DNA of 64,000 bases, from assembly GCA_019054805.1 (NCBI GenBank), contig JAHQIY010000004.1:6820001-6884000 (forward strand). Reading direction: 5' to 3'. The number at the start of each line of letters is the position of its first letter. The stretch's first letter is position 1. Both the position numbers and the translations under genes were made by a program. Under the pieces are notes generated by a model, which saw nothing but the letters and a program-made list of their open reading frames with translations, made no database searches and was not told where the DNA came from. This document shows positions 39,211 through 49,611 of this stretch, piece by piece. Source of the stretch: Brachionus manjavacas (lineage: Eukaryota; Rotifera; Eurotatoria; Ploima; Brachionidae).

Positions 39211-39863
39211 TTATTATTTATTTATTTATTTGTTTTCTGTACCGACCTAGAGCTCCTTCAGAATAAATTTAAAAAAATCAAATAAAAATAAAAATAAAAA
39301 TCAAAAATAAAATGAAAGTTAATAATATGAGATAAAAAAAAATCAAAATGAAGAAAAAAAGCTAAAAAAAAATGAAAGTTAAGAAGACATAGATTGTTAC
39401 ATTTGGCACATGTTTACATAGTTCAGGTTTCAGGAAAAAAGGAGGAAATAGTAAGGTACCAATTACACACTGGAGTTGGATATTCAATATATTTCGATTC
39501 GAAACCTTCTTTGTATTCCTTCACTAATGTTGAAGGGAGTATCATATTTTAACTTAAGGATAGATCTTAGTGCTGTATTCTGAATTGCTTGTAGTTTTTT
39601 GATATTATTTTCTGAAAATAAATTCAAGCATGGAAAAGAATAGTCTAAAATTGACCATTGTTGACTAAAGATTTATATAAATTTCTTTGTGTGTTTTGAG
39701 TAAGACCCCATTTTTTATTTGACAATATCTTAATAATATTAAAGCGTTCTTTAATTTCGTCTACCAGTATATTGAATTTTTAAGTTAGAATCAAATTTTA
39801 TACCAAGAAGCTTGATTTCTTTTTTGGCTCATTATTCTGTTTCAATAAATTTTTAAATTTAGA
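39211..39863 (-). mobile_element. Decayed LINE 3' fragment (RT C-terminus plus tail)
   Basis: On the minus strand the segment contains reverse-transcriptase C-terminal signatures with frameshifts and stops: a relic of LDYSFPCLNLFSENN and then KKLQAIQNTALRSILKLKYD. It ends in the shared LINE tail, read on the minus strand as CTGAAGGAGCTCTAGGTCGG, then TACAGAAAACAAATAAATAA. It abuts a second tail at 39864, so two LINE 3' ends are joined head to tail. Confidence 0.7.
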
Positions 39864-41074
39864 TTATTATTTATTTATTTGTTTTCTGTTCGAGCATACG
39901 CTCCTTCAGGTAAAAATAATAAAAAAATAAAATAAGATAAAATAAAATAATTAAAACAGTTCAAAAAATTTTAAATTTAAAGTAAATTATTTTTCATTTA
40001 TCAATGAAAGGATGAGATACAAAAATAAAAATTAAAGAGCTGTTTAGTTAATAAAGATTATCAGCAACTTTATTTTGTAGTTCCTTAAGTTAAAAGTTAC
40101 GAGTGACATCATTAATTGATTAATTTATTTATAAATAATCAAAAAAGGTATCTGATGAACAAAAAATTTTGTAACACAATATTTTTAACTTGATGAACGA
40201 TAATTTTAAAAATTGAAAGGGGTTTAAACATGAGTCCCGTAGTACAAAGATATTTTAGTAGTAAGGTATGCTGTAGGGACTTAATTCTCGAGCAGATGCG
40301 CTTGTAAACGCCCTGATTTAACAACCATCGACCATTGTTGATGCTTAACATAATATTTATCTGAAACCAAGAAGTTTGTTGATACAATTCTTGAACATCT
40401 TGGCATCGCTTTTACTTCGAGTCGCCGCGTCAAGTGTGCTCCAGTTTCCGGCGATTCGATTGGTGAAAAAGTTATGCCTGGCTCAATAATTTCTTACAGG
40501 CTGACGTTCAATTGCCATCTGACACTTTCTTGTGCGCCCTGCAGGACTGTCTAAACCATTTGAGGCGATTGTTTGATTGCCATGTATAATCTCAACTCGA
40601 TCATGACTGACAAGGGTCTGGCTAAAGCTTCTGCACACATTTTCAGGGCATGTGTAGCTACCTGGTCGATTCCGGCTGTCTTGTCACTACAAAGTTTTTT
40701 AAGCTTGATGAACTTTTTCGGGTGTCACAATGTCTTTAACACTGAAAGCTGGACCAGGCTCTGAACTAGCAAAAAAGATCTCCTAAGCGTGTTTGATTGT
40801 TGAAGACGTGGTTCGGTTCATCAAAAACTGAGTGAAAAAATTCATTAAATGTGTTGCATATGCTTGCTTTTCCCGTAACGAAAAGTTCATTTGTTTCCAT
40901 TATCGCTGCAATGGTCTCTCTTGTAAAAAATCTGCGATTTATGTATGAGTATAATTTTTTTGGATTTCCTTTCGATTCCTGGGCCAATTTGAATTCAAAA
41001 TCGATGATTCTATGTTTGACTCCATACATACTAAAGGGGTTTAAACACGAGTCCCATAGTACAAAGATATTTTA
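39864..41074 (-). mobile_element. Decayed LINE fragment (RT N-terminal region) with internal 42 bp direct repeats
   Basis: From 41029 downwards on the minus strand an ORF reads FKLAQESKGNPKKLYSYINR and NTFNEFFHSVFDEPNHVF. This matches the linker just before the RT domain of jockey/CR1-like elements. It continues in other frames with VKDIVTPKKF and CSDKTAGIDQVATHALKMCA, typical of RT block 0/1, then degenerates. The 3' tail is at 39864-39909 (CTGAAGGAGCGTATGCTCGA). Direct repeats of 42 bp with two mismatches lie at 40216-40257 and 41033-41074. Confidence 0.7.
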
Positions 41075-42815
41075 AAGATTTTTCTATCTTAGCGGAGTTT
41101 GAACCTTCAGTCTTCTGTTTGTATAACTAAAAACAAACCATTTGGCTTAACAGGCTCTTCAGTAAATAATTATTCGTTAACCATTAATAGTGAAACCTTC
41201 ATCAAATGTGTATGTTCCAGTTTCTGCAATTAATCTGAATTGTGATTTAGAATTTACGAAATTTAAAAATTACTAAAATATTACCATTTTTCAGAATTGA
41301 TCTATCCTTCAGTCCTTGTTGAATTAAAAAAACTAATATAAAATGTAAAAATAAAATTCTGTTCATCTATGAGATTATTTGAGATTACCTTTTGGTTTAT
41401 TATAAGTTTTGTAGCAAATTTTAATTTTTATGTGATGAATAATTATAGTTTTTTTATTCATTTAATTAAATGAGAGTAATTTTTTTGTAAATTGAAAATT
41501 GGCACATTTATTAGTCCATCAAAAAATAAAATTTGTTGAGACAAGAAACAATTTTTATCAACTTGAATAAAAAAGACAAGAATTTTCAATTAAAAATATT
41601 CTCATATCTTAATAAAGACAGAAAATATTGATAATTATTAACGTCAGTTTTCATTTTACTTGAATGGTTTGTCACCTTTAACCTAAATTTTCATAGAGAA
41701 TTTTATTATTTCATAAAAATACAAAGCTGGTAATTTTAATTTTAAGTTAGTTTTTAAGAAATAAATGATTATCTGAACCATTTTTGTTTCTTTAATAGAA
41801 TTTTGTTCTATCATTTATCGTTAAAGTTAATTCATTTAAAAAAAGGGTAAATTTCTCTAATTTAATTTCTTTAAGAAATAAAAATTATTTTTTGTATTTT
41901 TGCAATAAAGTACTGATATTTTACCATAATTTGAGAAATTCTCTTTTTATAAAATTTTACAGTTAAATTATTTTGCAATCTAAGAAAATTTGTTTTTCCA
42001 GTAATATATTTATTTTTTTTTTACCTTTTTTTGCTTAAAACTAAAATTTTATTAAATGGCTATTCTTAGAAAAATTTAATTATGAAAATATGTGTTCTTT
42101 TATATGTAGATTGGATATAAATTATGAATTTTGTAATTTAATTTTTTTTTTTAATTTGTATATTTTTTAAAATTATTTTTGAAGCTTAAAGCCCAAACTT
42201 TTAAAGTAAAAATCTAAATAAATTAAGTTAATAAATTAAATTTGTATTTATTTAATTTATAATAATGACAGTATTAATTCTTTAAAATATTGAATCATTT
42301 ATATTTGATATTTTTTTTTATTATATCCGTCTAATGTACAAATTTTAAATATAAGCTTTACCTTAAAAGTTTCATACTGCATGACCTAGAATTGATGATT
42401 ACTTAGTTTAGCGGATAAAAATCTATGTAATATTAATATAACGCAACATTTGATAAAACTTGATTGCTTTGACATGCAACTACCATTTGAAAGCTTAGGT
42501 TGATTGCATGGTTTGCTGATTTTGCAATTCTTATCTCTTTAATTTTTCTTTGAAAATTTGTTTTTTTTTTTAAATAAAAGCAATTAGAAAGTAGAAAGCT
42601 GTTAAAATTTAGAATGAGAAAATTCAATTTTAAAAGTTTAAATCTTTATTTAAGATAATATCAAATTTCGGCTACAGTTTGAAAAATTTTCTTAATGTCA
42701 GAGTCTAATGTAATATCAATGCTCTAACTTGATCAGGCACTGAACACGAATTAATTACATAAATCTAATTATTTAAGGCTCAATTTTAAAAAAAAAAAGT
42801 TTTTTATTTTAAAGA
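41075..42815. other. Intergenic, no gene seen
   Basis: AT-rich spacer upstream of the laccase gene. No coding segment, RNA gene or repeat could be supported. The laccase promoter should lie at its right end. Confidence 0.5.
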
Positions 42816-45634
42816 ATGCTATTCTTGTTGGTGTTTATGTTCTTGCTATGTGTTAATGTCTCACATGTTATTAGTTCTCATTATAAAAGTAAGAAATTTT
42901 TTAAAGTTAAAATCCAGCGATACTCAAATTTCTTTAAGGCTACAGAGACCATTCATGCATTAGGCCATGCAACAACCGAACTAATCCCATGATATGTAAA
43001 TACAACTGGACCATAGAATGGTATACAGTTTTAGGCAAAGCTTGTCTCGATTGTCCGTCCAATATGACAAATTGCTACAATGAGCATTGTATCACAGCAA
43101 ATGGGGTCCATCGTCCAGTAATGGTAATCAATCGAATGCTTCCGGGACCATCAATAATAGCTTGTAAAGACGATGTAATTGATGTAGTATTACTTAACTC
43201 ACTTCATTTGGCCGAAGGAACCAGTATTCATTGGCATGGCCTGCATCAACGAGGCTCTCAATTTATGGACGGTGTGAGCATGATTACTCAGTGTCCGATT
43301 AATTCTCATTCATATTTTGAGTATAGATTTAAAGCAAGTGAATCAGGCACGCATTTTTATCATGCTCATTCAGGTCTTCAAAGAGCTGATGGAGTTTTTG
43401 GACCTTTGATTGTTCGTGAGTATGACAAAGACAATGTTCACCTAGATAAGTATGATTTTGATTTAACTGAACATGTAATTAGTGTCAATGACTGGTTAAA
43501 TGTCACGAGTATTGCCAAATTTTCTGGTCATCATCACAATGATGGTAATAACAAACCAGATGCTATTCTAATAAATGGCAAAGGAGTATTCAATGGCAAA
43601 GGGAACAGTTTTGAAATGCCAAGAGCGGAATTTTTTATAAAAAGTGGAAAAAGATACCGATTTAGATTAATTAATGCAGGAATACTTTATTGTCCTATTG
43701 AATTCTCGATTGATGGTCATCGGTTGATTGTGATTGCAAGTGATGGCAAACCATTGGAACCGTATAACGTAGAATCTTTGATCATTTATGCAGGTAAAAA
43801 ACTAATGTTTTACAATCATTAATGTTAATTTCTTTCAGATTTATTTTAATTAAAAAACATTTAAAGTGCATTTTAATAGGTACTTCTATGGAAATTTTTA
43901 TTAGTCCTAGATTTTTATTTATCATCAAAATTAGCGCTCGAATGACCAATTTTTAAGAATTCAAAAACGAAATTTTTATTTAAGTGATGATCATTGATCA
44001 TTGACTATTTTTGCATTTAGCCTTAAAAAATATCACTTTAAGAAACCCAACAAAAAAATCATGTTTAACAGTAGATTTTTGGGATGAGGTTGAAAGAAAA
44101 TAATGTTAAAGTAACATTAATTTAATTTTCTTTAAAATATATACAGCGTTAAGCATGAATAAAGTATTCATTACTAATAAGATCAAGAAATTTTCCACAT
44201 TTTTATGAATATTTTAAATTCGAAAAAATTTGGTGAGAATTAAAAGCTAATAAAATGATTATTTGTAATAAAAAATTTTGATAAATAGCTTTTTAATTTA
44301 AAACATCCTTTGAAATCTTAAAATTTAAATTCTTTTAACTTTTTTCAGCCTCATCTAGAATTTAGTCAGTAATTTAGTTATTTAGAATTTTTTATTTCAG
44401 TCAAAAATTGTTCATGATTTTTTTTAATTATTTTAAGGTGAAAGATATGATTTTGTATTGCATGCTAATCAGATACCCCGAAACTATTGGATTAAAGCTA
44501 AAGGCTGGGCTGATTGTACATTTAACCAAGTATTTCAGACAGCAATTTTAAAATACGATGGAAATCCTAATTTAAAATTAGAGACAGACTTGAGCAATTT
44601 AAATTACGAAAATGCAAGCAGGGAAGGACTGGTAATTAAAATTTAATCTCAATTTAAATATCAGTCATTTTAATTGTTCTATAGCAATTAAACCCTTGGA
44701 ATAAACATATCAATGAAACAAATCACATGGAATATAAACAAATAAACGAGTTAAAAGCATGTAAAGATAAAGAAATTGATAATTTTTATGAAAAAATTTT
44801 TGACAAAAATCGAACTGTTAAAAAATTTTACTTGGCTATGGAATTTAATAAAATAAACAACCCAGAGTTTTATGACGAAAAGTTGTACTCTCTTGAAATG
44901 ATAGAAAATTTAAACAGATTACCTTTGTATACACCTCAAATAAATAATATTTCTATGAAGATGCCATCAGTTCCGGTTCTTTATGGATGGAACTCCATTC
45001 CTAAAGTATGATTTGATTTTAATCATTAAGATAAATTATTAAATATATATTTTTCTAGTCAGAAATTTGTAACCATATCAATCGGAGTCTTTCCTGTTCG
45101 GAGAGTCAAGAATATTGTTCTTGTATTTACACATTAGAATTCGATATTGGTGATATAGTTGAGTTTGTTATTGTTGATGAAGGTTTTACATTTCAGTCAA
45201 ATCATCCTATGCATCTTCACGGAATGTCTTTTGCAGTTCTAGATATACAAAAAATAAATCGATCAGTAAGAGTTAATGATGTCAAAAAAATGGATGAAGA
45301 TGGAAAAATAAAAAGAAATTTTGATAAACCCCCGGTGAAAGATACAATTACGGTTCCAGTTGGAGGCTATACGGTGATTAGATTTTTAGCTGACAATCCC
45401 GGAACTTGGATATATCACTGCCATTTGGATTTTCATTCAGAAGTTGGCATGGGCTTGTTAATTAAAATTGGCAATTTAAGTGACTTACCTGGAGAGCCAA
45501 ATAATTGGCCCAGGTGTGGCAATTTTTTTTATACCGATGAGCCAAAAGCAATGTTTTTTACTAGTAATTCAAATAGAATTTTCAATGCAAAAAGTATTCT
45601 AATGTTAATTTATCTATTTTTTTTGTTTTTATAA
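42816..45634 (+). CDS. Laccase (multicopper oxidase), secreted and probably GPI-anchored
   Basis: Five exons (42816-42888, 42939-43793, 44438-44631, 44685-45005, 45059-45634) give 672 residues. Laccases oxidise phenols while reducing O2 to water. The arthropod type acts in cuticle tanning or gut/secretory roles, but the role here is not evident. Signal peptide: MLFLLVFMFLLCVNVSHVIS. A cysteine-rich N-terminal block (CIRPCNNRTNPMICKYNW... CLDCPSNMTNCYNEHC) precedes three cupredoxin domains. All copper-ligand motifs are intact: HWHG (about residue 122), FYHAHSG (about 166), NHPMHLHG (about 530) and HCHLDFHSEVGM (601-612, Met as axial residue). The C-terminus is a hydrophobic run (SILMLIYLFFLFL) directly before the stop, as in a GPI-attachment signal. 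Intron 2 (644 bp) is the largest. The region between domains 2 and 3 is short and Lys/Asn-rich, so exon 4 is the least conserved part. Confidence 0.93.
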
Positions 45635-45861
45635 ATTTTATTATTTTATTAGAAACTATTTTAATTAATTTATAATATATGATTAATGTTATTAACTTTT
45701 AATTTTAACAGAATTATTAGATTTTTTCAAATTTTAATTAAAACTGTTTTGTGTGAGAAGAGACTAAATTCAACTTTAAGCATATTACGCTTAATTACAA
45801 TTATGTTTATTTTGTTGATCTAAAAAATTAGTTTTTTTCTTACAAATCTGTAGAATTAATT

Positions 45862-46174
45862 AACTTAATAGCTCGTATAGCCGAATATTTGCGTGTTAGT
45901 CATGCAAGCAGAGGATCGAGGGTTTAAAACCCGCTGAGGGGAAAAAAATCTTCAAAATATCTCTGCAATACGGGGCGAATGTTTAAACCTCTTTCATCAT
46001 AAAAATAGGGGGACCAGTTTCGACTGGGTAATAATTGGGGTGTAGATGATCAACTCGATGCATTAGCCTCTGTGTCAGATCAGAGCCGTTGCTCAAAAAG
46101 GTACTTGAATAGGAGATGAGCGCCTTCCCATTATCCACTAGGATAGAATAGGAGCAATTGTAATAAACTTAATA
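45862..46174 (+). mobile_element. Full-length tRNA-derived SINE with 9 bp target duplication
   Basis: The element runs 45871-46165. The head resembles a tRNA: an A-box-like TATAGCCGAATATTTGCG and a T-arm GGGTTTAAAACCC acting as B-box, with 3 bp stem and 7-base loop. The body begins near 45957 (ATCTCTGCAATACGGGGCGA) and ends GGATAGAATAGGAGCAATTG. Flanking AACTTAATA copies (45862-45870 and 46166-46174) are a perfect 9 bp target-site duplication. Body copies recur at 29164-29376 and, degenerate, at 53871-54000. Confidence 0.8.
45871..45945 (+). promoter_or_regulatory. Internal Pol III promoter-like tRNA head of the SINE
   Basis: The A-box-like and B-box-like elements (see SINE) are spaced as in a tRNA gene. 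No functional tRNA is claimed, because the acceptor stem does not pair and the anticodon arm is irregular. Confidence 0.45.
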
Positions 46175-46211
46175 ATTCATATTACTAATAAAAAATTAGT
46201 AAATTTTCATA

Positions 46212-46268
46212 AAACAGTTTTTGTTATTTATTTTGTATCTGTGTCGAGATAAAGCTCTTTCAGAAAAA
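46212..46268 (-). repeat. Isolated LINE 3' tail
   Basis: The minus strand reads CTGAAAGAGCTTTATCTCGA, then CACAGATACAAAATAAATAA. This is the same tail as the LINE fragments at 39.2 and 39.9 kb, so it is probably a very 5'-truncated insertion. It sits about 40 bases downstream of the full-length SINE. Confidence 0.55.
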
Positions 46269-46797
46269 TTAAAATCTAATCACTATTGAATTTAATTTGA
46301 AACCCACAAAAGCTCGTATTGTAGAAATTAAATTTACATGCCATTAATTTAATGATGGAACGATTCGTTGAATTTGAAGAAGAGTTCGTGACTCAAAAAA
46401 CTTGGTCTATTATTCAAATTTTGAAAAAAATTAGTTAAAAATTATTTATGCAAATTCAAATAATTAAGGTTCCGGTAATTCAAATCTTCCACACTAACTT
46501 TTAAATTTAAAATAATTTAAATATCAGTTCAGGAATCTGAGTCCAAATAAAACACAAAAATTTTTTAATGTTTTCGAAATAATAAATCGAATAACAATTT
46601 CACTGTAAAATTTTAAAAAATTTTATTTCTGATTAAATAATAATTAAAATAACGGGAATTTAAAAATCTACTTTTAAATGTTTAAAACAAAAAATTAAAT
46701 CCAATATTTACTATTTTGGAAAAATCAAAGTTTTGAACTTAAAATTTAAACTTTATTTCAAGCACATTTTTATTTGATTTTGCTTACTGATTATTTC

Positions 46798-48122
46798 TTA
46801 ATACCCAACCACCAGAATCGAAATTTTCTTTAAAAAAATATTTTTTATTTCCAATTTATAATGTAAGTGAATGCTTTTACCAACTAGCCCTTGCTTTTTC
46901 AAGGCATCCAAATGGTGGGATACATTTTCACAAGCAGCAGATAAAAGGTTCTCATTTAGTCCCTAGGAAAAATTTGCAACAATCATCTGCTAAATTTTGA
47001 ATTTCAAATTACCACATAAACAATTTTGACAATTCCTAATTCATCCAAAGGCATTTTACTTTCTTTTAAAGCTGTCAAAATTTGTTCATTTCTTTTATTT
47101 CGATGAGCTATGAAGTATTCAATTCTGTTCACTCCGTCTTTGATTACAGGACCATGTCCAGGATAAATAGTTGTTGGCTTGAAATCAAGAATTTTTTTTA
47201 ATGAATTCATATAAGAAAATAAATCCTCAAAAACAGCAGTAGTTTCACCTAAAATGCAATCACCTTTAAAAAAAAATATATTTTTAATTATTTTATCATT
47301 TTTAACAATTTTTACCAGTAAACAAAGCATTTTCTTCTTTCAAATAAAAAGACAAATGATCAGTGGTATGACCAGGAGTGTAAATAGTTTGAATAGTAGC
47401 ACCCTCCGTTTCAATTAGATCACCATCTTTAATATAATTATATTTGGTATCTGTATCATGTTCTGGTCGATTCTCAAGTTTATGCTTACTAACCCTAATG
47501 GGACCATTTGTAATTGATTTGAATATTGGTTGAACACCTTCTGAATGATCCGGATGCCAGTGAGTAATCAAAATTTCTTGTAGACTAAGATCGCTTTGTT
47601 TTAATTCATTTGCTAATGCTCTGACATATTCATCAACGTTTTCCATTCCTGCTGAATCAATTAATACTCGTCTAATTAAAAATTACTTTAGGGATACAAT
47701 AATTGAATAAATACCGGAAATTAAATTCATTTTTAACAAGAGTAGTTTCTGGAACATTTTTTTTAAAGTATTAATTAGTTTAATAATTTCGAAACTCGAG
47801 AAAAGATATAGTTAGTGTTATTTAAATAATTATATTTTTTTAATTAATTCCCAAAGAGTCTCTTCTAAAAAAAGTATTTTAGTCTGGATTAGTAAAAAAG
47901 AATAAAACATGTTTATTGATACATAAATATATATTGAAGATTTTTTTGATTTATTTAATAAAAAGTTTTTTTTAAAACAGAAAATTTAAATTACTTTTTC
48001 CCATTACCAACCAAATAAGTGTTTGTTCCTTGGAGTGTTTTAACGCCTGGATTACAGCCCAAGATACGAATAACTCTAGAGGAAATTTGTTCAACTAATG
48101 GTAGAAAAGTAAGCGTATTCAT
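46798..48122 (-). CDS. LACTB2: LACTB2-type metallo-beta-lactamase-fold endoribonuclease
   Basis: Four exons (48122-47995, 47671-47316, 47263-47013, 46962-46798) join in frame to 299 residues; human LACTB2 has 288. LACTB2 is a mitochondrial single-strand-specific endoribonuclease. The N-terminus [20 protein letters not shown] then [19 protein letters not shown] is diagnostic of the family. Metal-site motifs are present: [10 protein letters not shown] (HxHxDH), [17 protein letters not shown] across the exon 2/3 junction and YPGHGPVI. The winged-helix-like C-terminus ([20 protein letters not shown]) is in exon 4. The last 20 residues do not resemble the vertebrate end, so the final exon end is slightly uncertain. 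The gene lies 287 bp downstream of PSMC6 on the same strand. Confidence 0.93.
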
Positions 48123-48408
48123 ATCTAAAATTTAACATTTGTTATCTATTTAATTTTTAGATTTTTCCAGTTTTTTAAAGCCGGAAAGATTTTCATTTAA
48201 AAAATGTGATATTTTTAAAATAATTTTATTTTAAATCAGAAATACAATTAGATTTAAAAAATTGAAAAAAAAAGGTGAAAAGTCGATTATTTATCAAAAT
48301 ATTCAAAACTTTTAGTTGTTTAGTTTTTATTTGCCGAAAAAATATAAACAAAATTAATAACTTATTGAAAGTGGAATTTTATCCCATCATTATTGGTCAT
48401 GGGTTAGA

Positions 48409-49611
48409 TTAGATTGGTTTGTAATCAAGCTTGCTTTCGAGTTTTTTGCTTTCTGCAACTTTACGCACTGCTTTCATAAAATCTTCGTCAATGACATAGT
48501 CTCTTTCAGCACGTATGGCAAACATGCCGGCTTCGGTGCAGACATTTCTCAAGTCGGCTCCATTAAAGCCATCTGAAAGCTTGACAACTGCTTCAAAGTC
48601 AATATCTCCTTTTTTGGCAATGTTTGATGCATGGATTTTCAGAATATCCAAACGACCTTGTTCATTCGGCAGAGATATTTCAATTTTTCTGTCCAATCTA
48701 CCAGGACGCAACAATGCAGGATCCAAAGTGTCCGGTCGATTTGTGGCCATGATTATTTTAACTTTGCCAAGAGTATCGAAACCATCCATTTGATTCAACA
48801 GTTCCATTAAAGTACGCTGAATTTCTCTATCAGCAGAAGTTCCTTCGGAGAATCTTCTACCTCCAATTGCATCAATTTCGTCCATGAAAATAATACATGG
48901 CTCATGATCCTTGGCATAGGCAAACATTTCCCTAATCATTCTTGCTGACTCGCCGATGTATTTATCAACAATTGCACTTGATACAACTTTCAAAAAGCTA
49001 CAATCCAATTGACTAGCGACAGCTCTAGCCAACAGTGTTTTACCTGTACCAGGTGGGCCGTATAGCAAACAACCTTTTGGTGGTTTAATGCCTACTCTAA
49101 TAAAAAGTTCAGGATTTAAAAGCGGCAATTCAACCACCTCTCTCAATTCTCTTATTTGTTCTTGTAAACCGCCTATTTCAGCGTACGAAACATTGCCTGG
49201 ATCTTCGTGTGACATGTTGTAGACTAAAGGATCAACTTCACGAGGTAAATATCTCATAATTGTAAGTGTGGTCATGTCCAACGCAACTCGGGTGCCAGCT
49301 TTGAGTTGATTTTTGTCCAGTTGACGTCGGCAGCCTACTACATACCGCGGACCATTGGTCGCTTTAACTATAAATTTGTCTTCAGTTAATTGCTTAAGTA
49401 CTTCACCAACTATTTGGCCAACACTCTGCAAAGCTTTAAGATCGTTTTCGGACTTGTCAAATTCTTTGGTTAATGACTTGGATTCTTCACTCATTTGTTT
49501 TAGTTTGGCGGATAATTCTTTATGTTCTTTTAGTTTTCGCCGATAGTCATCCAAGACTTTTTCTCTCGGATTGGCTGTCTGTGGCGCAGATATTGTAGTG
49601 GAACCTCTCAT
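48409..49611 (-). CDS. PSMC6: 26S proteasome regulatory subunit 10B (Rpt4 AAA+ ATPase)
   Basis: An intronless ORF of 400 residues. Rpt4 is one of six AAA+ ATPases in the 19S base that unfold ubiquitinated substrates. An N-terminal coiled coil (residues about 15-65) leads into the OB domain ([14 protein letters not shown]... [20 protein letters not shown]). The AAA module has Walker A GPPGTGKT, Walker [11 protein letters not shown], sensor ATNRPD and the arginine-finger region [10 protein letters not shown]. It ends [12 protein letters not shown], almost the human C-terminus. Human PSMC6 is 389 residues; the extra length is an N-terminal [13 protein letters not shown] leader, and the ATG used is the only upstream one in frame. 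Sequence is highly conserved, with no breaks. Confidence 0.98.
   Translation of the reverse strand: MRGSTTISAPQTANPREKVLDDYRRKLKEHKELSAKLKQMSEESKSLTKEFDKSENDLKALQSVGQIVGEVLKQLTEDKFIVKATNGPRYVVGCRRQLDKNQLKAGTRVALDMTTLTIMRYLPREVDPLVYNMSHEDPGNVSYAEIGGLQEQIRELREVVELPLLNPELFIRVGIKPPKGCLLYGPPGTGKTLLARAVASQLDCSFLKVVSSAIVDKYIGESARMIREMFAYAKDHEPCIIFMDEIDAIGGRRFSEGTSADREIQRTLMELLNQMDGFDTLGKVKIIMATNRPDTLDPALLRPGRLDRKIEISLPNEQGRLDILKIHASNIAKKGDIDFEAVVKLSDGFNGADLRNVCTEAGMFAIRAERDYVIDEDFMKAVRKVAESKKLESKLDYKPI

Noticed and set aside
39211..39240. Simple TTTA microsatellite
   Set aside because: It is the reverse complement of the AAATAAATAA tail of a LINE, as shown by the adjacent conserved tail block.
40573..41075. 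Plus-strand ORFs at 40.6-41.1 kb
   Set aside because: They are antisense to the decayed LINE reverse-transcriptase region.
45871..45945. Functional tRNA gene
   Set aside because: Only A- and B-box-like parts are preserved and the acceptor stem does not pair. It is the head of a SINE.
47716..47748. Possible extra exon in LACTB2 (reading [10 protein letters not shown])
   Set aside because: Its phase does not fit exon 1. Direct splicing of 47995 to 47671 gives the conserved GNGKKRVLID junction.
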